DNA of 64,000 bases from Lonicera japonica (lineage: Eukaryota; Streptophyta; Magnoliopsida; Dipsacales; Caprifoliaceae). The notes under the pieces are model-generated. The model searched no databases and was not told the DNA's origin. It saw nothing but the letters and a program-made list of their open reading frames with translations. Every line of letters starts with the position of its first letter. Position 1 is the first letter of the stretch. The stretch spans positions 124,001 to 188,000 of the forward strand of contig JAKCWG010000578.1 in assembly GCA_021464415.1 (NCBI GenBank). Reading direction: 5' to 3'. A program made the translations under genes and the position numbers. Below, one piece after another: positions 11,800 through 21,754 of this stretch.

Positions 11800-12180
11800 T
11801 GAAGTTATAGACTGTTGTTGTTAGTTATCGCAAGAGGTTCCCTCGGTCCATTCTTCAACCATTTCTTTAGGTAATTTAATTTAAGCAAATATGACACCTC
11901 CGCTACAGACTACTCTGGTGATTTTTGGGTTGAGAAAGAGAGAGAGAAAGGGAAGAGAGTTTGTCCAAAGATGGCCGGAGATGATAAAGATAGATACAAA
12001 TAACTTGGTTAGACAAAAATGCCCCTGAAGTTCGCCATCTAAGAGGCACATGGCCAACTTCAGTCAATGGCTGACGGACTTTTTTAATAAAGTGTACAAA
12101 TTAAAATCGAATAATTAATTTAATGGATAAGATGAAACTAACTTTTAGTTGGGTGACTATTTTTAGAATCATTATACTAA

Positions 12181-13489
12181 AAAAAGTTATTAAAGAAAGA
12201 TAATGATTCTATTAGCTGGCTCTAAATTATTTACTCAACAGTCGACAACTTGACACCACTCCCGGCCCCACATGTGAATAACCTGAAACACGTAGAACGA
12301 GACTCCAGACTTTCAACAAACACCGATATTTCACATGAGCATTTCAGGTGTTAACCAAATCGTGCAAATTGGGACGATTTTTTCGAAATGGGGCCACTAA
12401 TTATTAATCCAACAGAAACATCACATAAATCAGTATGGAATTCGGAATTTGGTAATTCCATTTTTAATGAACAGTCTACTAAATTTCTTGAATTGTTAAA
12501 ATTGTGCAGATCTCCTAGCTAGTATTATCTTGCTAGTCAAATTCACTGACCCCATAAATTGCTAACAAATAATAACTGAAAAATATACATGGAGTTTGCT
12601 GACAATATCAGGGGCGGTGGCAGAGGAGGATCGCGGAGGAATGAAAGGAAGATCTACTAAGGGGCAGGGGAGAGGAGGCAACCGGCCGAGGACCGCTGAC
12701 GGCGCCGGAGGATAGTTGCTGGCTGAGAGAGGTCGTTAATGTGAATTAGATATACATCCATGAATAATGCGCGAGAATCTCTCTTAATAGCTTGATTAAT
12801 AATTTTATCTATATTATAAAATATCAAGTTTGATCAAAATTTTTTACTTAAAAAGTATAAGAATTTAATGTTTAAAAATACACATGTTATGGTGTGCATT
12901 AGTTTTACACCCTTGGATGAATTTTATACACACATCAAGATATCACATCAAAGTTAAAACACTCACAACAATAATATACACACAATAAACTCTCACAAGC
13001 TAATAATTTTGTCTATACTAAAAATGCTATAACTTAAAATAAAAAATTCAAAATTTAATAAAAAATTAATTTTTAAAATCTACTAATTAATATCAATTAA
13101 ACAAGATCCATCATGACTATAAAATTATTTTTAAAAAATCAAGAAAAATTATTGAGTAACATTTAAGAATCCATACATTGTTAGATTATTTTTACATTTT
13201 TCGTTGAGTTTATTTTATTAAAAAATTATTTTGTCGAGATCAGAATAAGATAAAAAAAATGATTAATAGATTAAACATACATTTCAGTTAATGTTTGTTG
13301 AAATAAACTAATGATGTTTGTCTATTTAGATTTAGAGCACGTTGCTTTTTTTTATCCTATTATTTCACCATGCCGAATGGCACGGGTATGCCCTAGTATA
13401 TGTATATGGTAAATTCTTAAGGTTTTTTTTTGGTCTAAGGTCTTAATTTAACTTGAGTTATAGATTGAGCATTTTAGAGAGCCAAACAC
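12181..13489. other. No gene; contains an isolated GC-rich patch
   Basis: Position 12607-12735 is strikingly GC-rich (GGCGGTGGCAGAGGAGG, GGCGCCGGAGGATAG) in very AT-rich surroundings. I cannot assign it to a gene. The stretch near 12890-13150 shares words with the MITE families elsewhere (ATCAAGATATC, AACAAGATCCATCATGACTA). Nothing else is recognised. Confidence 0.45.
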
Positions 13490-13735
13490 ATGAGGTTTTT
13501 TTGATAAAATTTACTAGAGATGATCTTCATAATTAGTATATTATCTCCATCAAATTTTATATAAAAAAATTCAATTATAATATATATATATATATATATG
13601 TCTAGCTAACGAAGATATACATTTCAATTTTGTAATTAATTCACTTTTTGGTTGAATTTTTTTGTACGAAATTTGGTGGAGATAACCTGCTAATCATGGA
13701 AATCATTTTCACCAGGTTAATTGGTTTGTCTCCCC
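13490..13735. repeat. Foldback MITE, copy 2
   Basis: The left arm has GAGATGATCTTCATAATTAG and the right arm is its diverged inverted counterpart (CTAATCATGGAAATCATTTT). It has the same layout as the copy at 8085-8330. A (TA)n tract near 13581 lies in the middle. Confidence 0.55.
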
Positions 13736-14631
13736 AAAATGTTTAGTATGTGACTTGAAGATTCTTAAGGCATTACTTGAAATGTACCCTATATATATGA
13801 CATAAAATTAATATATTTATAGTGATCCGGTGGATAGTGACACATATATTGGTTTTGAATTCGATAAGGTGTTCGCTATGTTGAGTCGCAATAGTTGTAA
13901 AAATTCTTGGGGGCTATCGTTTGTATTCTAGGATGATAAGTAACTAGTTGAGGTGCGGAAAAGTTAGTCAAATCACCACATGAAAAACTAGGAAAAAAAT
14001 TGAAAACATATCATATATCATCATAAAAAGTAAGATACTATCTTTTGATGAGAGTTTGACATATGGCTAATAATAAATGTGCTTTAATTTATCTAATATT
14101 TTTAATGTTCTCAATTTTCTAATAATCTAACATCTCATATCTAATTTCATTTATCTTATTATATAGTTAATAAGAATAATTTTTTTTATCCAAAATTTTT
14201 TTTACGGTTAATTCACCCTTACTTTATGGAATTTTTGTACAAACTTTCCCAATAGTACCTATATAAAAATTGAGAAGTATATCCACCAATTAAAATTAAG
14301 AGATAATGGGTTATAAGGTCTCGCTCCGTAATGTGTTATAACTCTAAGGACAGATTCATGTTTAATAAAGGGAAGTAGTACTAATTTCATAATTTGGTTT
14401 TACAATAAGGACACTTTTCATAATATTAATTTATTTTAAGGAAAATGATAAATGTTGATGGACAAAACTACCCTACTATATCATTTATTCTAATTATACA
14501 AAAGACATATTATTCTCTCTTACATACACATAGTTTAGAGAGAGAAAACAAAAAACAAGAGAAAAAAGAAGTTGTCTCACCACCACCACCACCACCTTAC
14601 TCTCCGGTCGTATCTCCGAGAGGATCATCGT

Positions 14632-14633
14632 TC

Positions 14634-14671
<38 letters not shown>

Positions 14672-14695
14672 TTCTTCTTCTTCTTCTTCTTCTTC
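14632..14695 (+). repeat. (TCA)n then (TCT)n trinucleotide repeat
   Basis: About 13 TCA units are followed by about eight CTT units. They give serine runs in one frame and Asp/Glu runs on the other strand, which is why open frames appear here; I do not regard them as genes. Confidence 0.9.
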
Positions 14696-14995
14696 TAGAT
14701 CTGCAATCGTAAAACATATATAACTTTTGATTGAACTGTTGGATTTGGCTGATTTTTGGATATGTTGTTCGAAAGACAAAGTTACTATCATTGCGCGAAA
14801 AATTAAGACGATCAGAAGTCGTTTTGCTATCGAAATCGATCAATTTAACAGCCCAGCGGGATTTGAAAAAAAAAATATGATTGTAACTCTTTTTTTTTAT
14901 TTTTTTACGAACCCTACGTCGATCCATATCTATATACATATAAATAAATTGAGTGGATGTTGATATCATCAATTTTGTTGTTCTCTATTTTGTAA

Positions 14996-15560
14996 TGGTG
15001 CTAAAATTATTTTAGCACCTTCTGATTTGTTGTTCAAGTGTCTTATGGTTGTTGTTCAGAAGGTGCTAAATGCATTTAGCACCTTCTGGTTGTTGTCTAA
15101 ATAGTGCTAAATGCATGTAGCACCCTTTGGTTAATGTCCAGAGGGTGCTAAATGCATTTAGCACCTTCTGGTTGTGGTGCTTAATGTATTTAGTACCTTC
15201 TGGTTGCTGTCCGGAGGGTGCTAAATGCATTTAGCACCTTCTGGTTGCTCTCTAGGGGGTACTAAATGCATTTAGTACCTTTTGGTTATGGCGCTAAATG
15301 CATTTAGCACCTTATTGTTGCTGTCTAGCGGGTGCTAAATGCATTTAGCACCTTCTGGTTGTGGTGCTAAATGCATTTAGCACCCTCTGGTTGCTGTTCA
15401 GGGGGTGCTAAACGCATTTAGCACCTTCTGGTTGCTGTCCAGAGGGTGCTAAATGCATTTAGCACATTCTGGTACCTTTTGGTTGTAGTGCTAAATGCAT
15501 TTAGCACCATCTGGTTGCTGTGCAGGGGATGCTAAATGCATTTAGCACCTTCTGGTTGCT
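14996..15560. repeat. Minisatellite of palindromic units
   Basis: About 12 units, roughly 36-43 bases apart. Each is centred on GCTAAATGCATTTAGC, a perfect palindrome that extends to GGTG/CACC in most units, joined by TTCTGGTTGCTGTCCAGAGG-like spacers. Units near 15267 have compensating changes on both sides (GTACTAAA/TTTAGTAC), which keeps the palindrome. Confidence 0.92.
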
Positions 15561-15715
15561 GTTGGTGTTATAATGAGACGATATTATAAGGAAGGGGTAT
15601 TAGTGTCTTTTTTGTATAGTGTCCTTAATTTACACAGCTAATTTTTAAATGTCCTTTATAATTATATTATTATTATAATGAGCCCTTATACCTAATTGCC
15701 TCTAAAATTAATTTA

Positions 15716-16134
15716 CAATTGTATGTTGAGTTTTAATTTAGATTTTTATTTACTTCCATATTAATTTATTTCCTATTTCCTTTTTAGGTTTTTAAAATCT
15801 TTTATTACAAACACTAGATTAATTAATTAGTAGTTTGATCGATGAAAATATAAACCCTAAAATTATATTAGTTTAAGCGTACAACAATGAAAGATCTTTT
15901 GCTAATGAGAGAATCAAACAACATTTTGCAAAAGAAGATTGCACAATAGAATAGATTAACGCGGCATTGGAAGCTGAGAAAAAAAATTATGAATTAGTAT
16001 TGAGCACGGTTTATTTCCATCGCAATCCCCTAATAGAGTAAAGATTGAACGTTCAATGGCGCGTTACATGTAATTATGTTTTCTTTATGAATTTATAATT
16101 GAAATTATATTCTTATTCAAAGTTTGGTATAAAA
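15716..16134. other. AT-rich, no recognised gene
   Basis: No coding signal or repeat structure that I can identify. Confidence 0.35.
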
Positions 16135-16420
16135 AATTAATTTCAGATACAATATTAAAATTTCAGCAGAACCTAACTTAATATCTAATATTGGATCCAA
16201 AATTAATATGTTGTTTTCGTAAGATCTGTATAATACGAAAATTTCCAAGTAAAAAAACTTAATTTCGGTTACAACATTACAAACCCCAACAGAAGCTAAC
16301 TTAATATCTAATGTCGGATCCAAAACTAATATTTTGTTTCGGTAAGATCTGTATAATAAGAAAATTAAATGGTAGAAAAACTTAATTTTGTTTATAACAT
16401 TACAAACTTTAGTAGAGCTA
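16135..16420. repeat. Tandem repeat, about 123-bp unit
   Basis: Two full copies and a partial third. The motifs CTTAATATCTAAT, GGATCCAAAA and GTAAGATCTGTATAATA recur with a spacing of 123 (GGATCC at 16193 and 16316). Divergence between copies is modest. Confidence 0.85.
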
Positions 16421-16860
16421 GAGGATGAAGTCCTCGTGAAAAAGATTTGTACCGGAAATTGTTAAGCAAAAATGGAGAGTTTGAAGATGAAGTGACGAAG
16501 GAGATTGTTCGCTTTTTTGCTTTTCACTTTTACTAACTTTAGTTTTACTTTAACTTTTTATAATGTAATATTTTTATTTACTTAATTAAAGTGGATGCAA
16601 TTATTAATTTATTGAATATTTTAATATTACATCACTAATAAAATAATATTTATAAAAATTAAATCAATATTTTTTTGTAAGTCTATCCACTCTTGTAGAT
16701 TAATTTAATACGAACATGAATTAACTTAATAATGTGAATTAACTGCAAGAAATAACGAATAGAAATAAAATCAACCTTAGTAAAATGGAATACAATAGCT
16801 ACATTGTGCATGTGGCATGCTATCAATACGTCTTCATAATTAGCCTCACCTAGTCTATCT

Positions 16861-16862
16861 CC

Positions 16863-16905
<43 letters not shown>

Positions 16906-16907
16906 TC
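16861..16907. repeat. (CT)n microsatellite
   Basis: CT-rich run with a few interruptions. Confidence 0.9.
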
Positions 16908-17654
16908 AACTGTTTTTTTTTTCTATCCCAGCAATTAAAGGCCATATATAATCCTTGCAATGCAAGGTTTTAAGCTCCATGGCTCGTGTTGATAAATATA
17001 TATATATATATATATATTTGTGAAATTAAAGCATGAAGGGGCAAAATCATAAGATTAAACTTGAAAAGGGTTTAATGCCACCGAAATGATTTTTAACTTT
17101 ATATAATAATATATTCTAAATTCCTCTCCTATACTTTCATTTTAATTACTCCCTATGCCCCAATCAAACGGTCTCTAATGACTCTCTCTTTTTCTCAAAT
17201 TATACAAAATAAAATTTATTTTTTAAATTTTAATAAAGATAATAAATATATTATGTTATGAATTGTAAACTTAATAGTGTATATTTATAAACATTATTTT
17301 GTATGTTTATGAATAGATTTATGATAATTCATTATTTTCTAACGTAAAATTTTATGAGGCTTTATAAGATTAATTATATGATTTATGATGGTTAAATGTT
17401 CATTAGAATTATTTCTACAATATAAAGACTCTCATTGAGAGGAAAAAATATTGAATAATTGTTTTACTCTCGATTTTTTTTATATCTTCTTTGCAACTAT
17501 CATGAATTTTTTGCCTATTTTACAAGTTTTTTGGGTAGCGTGATTGGATTGGTTACTATTGTGATTTTCTAGATGTGTATATAAAGGTGATTGAAAAACT
17601 CAAGTTTTTTGGAGAATTATTTTTAAGCTTCAATTAAAAGGGGCATGCGTGTGC
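16908..17654. other. No recognised gene
   Basis: AT-rich sequence with a short (TA)n tract near 17000 and no coding signal. Confidence 0.35.
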
Positions 17655-17681
17655 AGAGAGAGAGAGAGAGAGAGAGAGAGA
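17655..17681. repeat. (AG)n microsatellite
   Basis: Uninterrupted AG dinucleotide run. Confidence 0.9.
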
Positions 17682-17775
17682 TGGGTGGTGGGACCACCAC
17701 CATGTGAATCTTGAAGCCTAGGAACAAAAACAAATCAGGGCATCGTAACCGAAAATCTCTCTGTGAGAATCGAAT

Positions 17776-18025
17776 TGCTCTGAAAGCAAGTTAACAAACG
17801 TAATTGGTTTGGTTAATATGAGAACTAGAGGCATATATTTATATTAAAAAATTAGAGTTACAATAAGGAGGCTAATTTAAATAAAAAGACTAAAAAGGAC
17901 GCAATCCAACCCAACTTAATTAAGTCTAAAATAAAATATCCCTTATAATTATAGGATGTATAAAATATGCCTAAAACAAAATAATAACCAAAATAATAAA
18001 TAAAAGATAAATATGATTTCCAACA
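17776..18025 (-). mobile_element. Copia-type LTR remnant with degenerate primer site
   Basis: On the minus strand the LTR begins TGTTGGAAATCATATTTATC (right edge 18025) and ends GTTTGTTAAC (about 17790). TTGCTTTCAGAGCAA follows, a mutated form of the TGGTATCAGAGC primer site. A short leader continues to about 17700, after which the similarity stops. No coding domains or second LTR were seen, so this is a truncated 5' end. Confidence 0.6.
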
Positions 18026-19129
18026 TGTAATGAGGTCTGCTCCACCCTCATGAATGAGCTTAGTGCTCTGAGAAGTTTTATATATAGGTAGAAGAATGTA
18101 AGATCTTTTTATTGGAATAGGTTAATTCCAAAAATTCCTTAATCATTACTTGAGCAAAGATCACCCATGTCTTGCCCTAAACCTACTTTCCACTGATGCG
18201 GGTAAGGCTAGTGTTTAATGCGGAGTTGGTATGCATCTAATGTAAGCATGGTGGTTTGCCAACAAGAGAAGTAACCATAACGTGAGCTCCAAGTTGGCAA
18301 GGCTGAGCTCTATTGCACAAAAAATTCTATCTTGTTGACTTTGACGTACCCTTGTCACGTGTCAAGCGGCCAAAATTCCACATAAGGTGATACGTGTTTG
18401 TTGCGCACTCGTCCAATTGTATAGGTTTGTGGGCCAGGGGGAAAATTACTACTTGCCAATACGCGTGAATAAAATGGTAAGATGCACACACATCATGCAT
18501 TCTAGAGTGTATAGTAACCACAAAATTGTAAGTTCAACTTATTTCTATTGGTAGAATTCATTTAAAACTAACCTCGATCTTGCGAGATTGTGTCACATTT
18601 TTTAGTTACTAATGTCAAACTGTGTATTCACGAATGTTGTGCGCTCAGCTTTATGGTCATCAATAGAAACTAGTATATGAAAACATAACTCTTTTCAAGA
18701 GTTCCCACTTCCGACACTTTGAATCAAATCTTAGTTTTAAATTGGAGTTTAGGATGACAACTCGGAGTTTTAGAAAGCATAAACTTAGTTATATTAGTGG
18801 GAGTTAACAAAAACCCTTTAACAAGAATATTAACAACTGATTCAATAAATTTTCCGAAAGCTTTCTTCAAACTTGTAACCTTGGTTGGGGACTATTTATG
18901 TGGCACTTTTATCTCTAGTCAAGGACTAACTATAATTTTTATTAGAGAATGTTGTGATATACAAATAGAGTAACTCTCGTATTAAATGTTTCCTTTCAAA
19001 TATTTGAAAAACTGAAACTGCTTTAAATGTGGTTTGAACATGCACTGACAGGATTTATGATTGTATGTTTGCTACCCTTTGAGCTAGTCTCTACACGTAA
19101 TGTGCACTTTAAAGCAGTGACGGATAGGC
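18026..19129. other. No recognised gene
   Basis: Moderately complex sequence with short open frames only. The minus-strand frame at 18327-18521 resembles no family I know. Confidence 0.35.
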
Positions 19130-19490
19130 ATGTAAAACATGTCAAGCTACTCAAGCTCGACTTGCGATCGTTTGATTAAAAGTTTGTTCAAGTTTCGTTT
19201 GTTTCACAAACAAACCAATTTTGAACACGTATAATTTGAAGCTCAACATGTTAACGAGTTCAACTTAACAAGTTCAGAAACATTGTAAAATTATATAAAA
19301 AATCAAGACATTCAAACTCGGTTTAGTTAAAAGTTCGTTTAAGCTTTGCCTGAGAGTTAAGAAAGTTGAGCTTAAAGAAATTCATAAACTCCAAATGATT
19401 AACGAACTAAACTTGAATAATATTTCGATTCGGCTCAGCTCGGCTCGTTAACGGTGATAGTGGCCGAGCCCTTGGGGGCTTGTCCAAGCT
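19130..19490. repeat. Degenerate hAT-like repeat rich in CTCGTT words
   Basis: Contains AAGCTCAACATGTTAACGAG, TCGGCTCAGCTCGGCTCG and related words in both orientations, typical of common plant TIR repeats whose ends read TCAAGCTCGA-like. The ends show only weak inverted similarity (ACGGAT), so limits are approximate. Confidence 0.4.
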
Positions 19491-20842
19491 ATAGCATCCG
19501 TCTGGATTCTGAAATAAAATATATTGTACCATGCCCCAACTAAATAACATCAATGTAGTCTCTTAGCCCGGCCCAAAAAAATGGCCTTCTACACCTTCAC
19601 CAAAGCATTCCAGTGCCCTTATATATATACACAAATAGAGAAAATGATGGTTTTTGGAGGGGGGGGGGAGATTGAACCGCGGCACTTTATATAAATAATT
19701 AATTACACTCTTAACTACTGTGACAAAGTTCAAATTTATTCTCATAAAATTTGAATCCCCAAATGGTATTCCCTATTTATTTTTTCAATATATAAATAAT
19801 ACATAGATGCGTCTGATATTCAGTCTCACAAAAAATAAAATGAAATAAAATTGTCAATATTCAAAATAATATATATTTAAAGTTTTGGATTAATAAAGTG
19901 GAAGGCATTTAGCCACTCTCTTTTAAAAAGTACTTACTTAATACATGTACAGAAATGCTTAAAATTATTTTTGCCAAAGACCCACATGCTTTACATTAAA
20001 ATGAAACCAAAAATGGCAATCCTCGTCACAAATCTTTTGATTTATAATTTTTTGGACATATATTTTAACTTCGTACTAGCCGAGCGTAACAGACAGATCT
20101 AGTATACGGTTTGGTGGAATAAGTGCGCCATCAAATTATTTTTTAACTTTTTTTTTTGAACCAAAAATTATTTTTTAACTCACAATACACTTTTCTTTAA
20201 GTCAAATTGTACAAAGAAAGTGGCCCACTACTTTTGTTGAAATGCTCACCAAAATAAAAGAGTACCCAAATTCACCTTTTTTTTTTTTTTAGGTTCCGTT
20301 TGATAATAACATGAGAAAGAAAAATATAGGCACTTAATTTGATAAAAAGTTGAAAAATAAATTAAGGGGATATGACAAGATGCCCCAATTTCATGCTAAT
20401 TTTGTGAGTGTAGGTCCTTCATCATTCATAATTTTTTATAGAGTTTTTTTTTTCTTCAACCACCAAAGAAAAAAATTTTCATGAAAAAAGTCACAAACTA
20501 AGAAGATATCTCACCACATGTCTCAACTTATTTTTTTATTTTTTACAAAAATTAACTATTTTTTATTATTATTTTGTTGTCAAACGAACCTTAAATACTT
20601 CTCTCTGTCTCTAATTTCTGTCAACAATCTGTCTATACAATTTCAAGAATTTTCTCTTTGTTTTTTTTGGCCGAGTGTCGAACCTAAAATGAAAAAAAAT
20701 TAGCTCTAGCCCTGCGGGTTGAGTGGATGACATAGATTCTTGACACGACCCTAGCTTTATAGAGTTACTTTAAAATACGTTCTCTGTAAATTATAACACT
20801 CTTCAAATTTTAATATAATAATAAATATTTTATATACACAAA
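19491..20842. other. No recognised gene
   Basis: AT-rich with homopolymer runs. Nothing further identified. Confidence 0.35.
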
Positions 20843-21754
20843 GGGTGTGTTTGTCAAATAAAATTAAAAGTAGGACTAAATTAATTAATCATATTCGATA
20901 TTTGTTGTCGAAAAAGATAAGATAAATAAATCATATCATGTGTTTGGCACAAGGATGTATAGGATTATTCTGCGTTTGTACAACACGTGACTGTATTGCA
21001 CTCGGGATTAATTATCATTTTATCTCTTTAAAACATGATGAATGCGTTTGGTGCAACACGTGACTGGATTGCATTCAGAATTAATTATCATTTTATCCCT
21101 TTAAAACCGGATAAATATATACCACCCCTATAGGTGGTATTATTTTATCCCATGGTTGACGGATAACAAAATTAATATAAAAATTATTTTTTTTAATTTT
21201 TTTATGCCTTTTAGATAATTAAATTTATTAATAAAAAATTTCAACCACCCAAAATTACAATAACTCAACTAATAAAATTTATTTCTTGTATAATATGGTA
21301 TATTTTTTTGTTTTTTTATTAAATGAAGATATTTATAAGAAACTTTAATTTATAAAAAAATGGTAACATTAGAATTTAAAACTGTACTTAATACCTAATT
21401 TGTAAATATTGTATGTAATATAAAACTTTTCTCCCGAAAGAGTTTCTTACGAAACTTATTTATAAATAAGAAAATCGCATTAGATAAAAAAATTGTGGAT
21501 AACAATTAAAATTGCATATATATTTTAAAAGAAAAGCAAGTTGTATTATATAATATCTAGACTTGTAATCTAGAATTTCATCAAATGCAAAGTTTATTAA
21601 ATTTTTATCCGACTAGTCCTTATCCTGTCCGATCCTACTTAATTCTTATCAAACTAATTTCTTTCTTATCATATTCCACGTAATTCTTATCCGACTAATT
21701 CTGACTCTTATCCTGTCATATCCTACATCTTTATCCAGCGCGTCAAACACACCC
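20843..21754. mobile_element. Non-autonomous TIR element with GGGTGTGTTTG ends
   Basis: The left end GGGTGTGTTTGTCAAAT and the right end GTCAAACACACCC form an inverted repeat, and AAA lies on both sides, compatible with a 3-bp TSD. Inside, a block with ACAACACGTGACTG, TTGCA and ATTAATTATCATTTTATC is tandemly duplicated (about 20981-21100). No transposase gene. A Harbinger/Tourist-like or hAT-like MITE is possible. Confidence 0.55.

Larger units (their letters stand above)
10385..11868 (+). pseudogene. Captured fragment of a plastid-type protein gene
   Basis: Outside the retroelement at 10634-11799, the two flanks join into one exon-like stretch. It starts with an ATG at 10385 and a Ser/Thr/Pro-rich leader (MVRSSFSILSSTITTTPF), then, after a frameshift, RLRFSPFKPNPRSSSLRLRY and EAVSAE. 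After a second frameshift come ITDFKTFKQGIAGKLK and, beyond the insertion, TVVVSYRKRFPRSILQPFL. A GT follows at about 11869, like a 5' splice site. The leader resembles a chloroplast transit peptide: rich in Ser and Thr, poor in acidic residues. I do not recognise the parent gene. The frameshifts, stops and the inserted retroelement make it non-functional; capture by the surrounding element is inferred. Confidence 0.5.
9711..12180. mobile_element. Long-TIR Mutator-like (Pack-MULE-type) element
   Basis: The left end (about 9715-9995) and right end (about 11916-12180) are inverted repeats of roughly 270-280 bases. Examples are GGTCATCCAACTAAAGTTGG against its counterpart near 12150, and CTCTTCCCTTCCTCTCTCTC near 9955 against the complementary stretch near 11945. 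TIRs this long, with a gene fragment between them, fit Mutator-like elements. The outer tips are diverged and I could not read a 9-bp TSD, so class is inferred. A TRIM-like retroelement (10634-11799) is nested inside. Confidence 0.7.
14330..15715. repeat. Unclassified repeat carrying a palindromic minisatellite
   Basis: The right part (15570-15715) matches 600-765, and the minisatellite words match 1-490. AAGGACACTTTTCATAAT-like sequence at 14410 and a diverged inverted partner near 15640 hint at terminal inverted repeats, but the ends and TSD are not resolved. Tandem repeats inside an element are common in both Mutator-like elements and Helitrons. Confidence 0.5.

Noticed and set aside
14445..14723. 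Open frame with poly-Pro and poly-Ser
   Set aside because: The frame is created by the trinucleotide repeats at 14632-14695; no domain or splice context supports a gene.
14597..14972. Minus-strand frames with Glu/Asp or Arg runs
   Set aside because: Same simple repeat read on the other strand.
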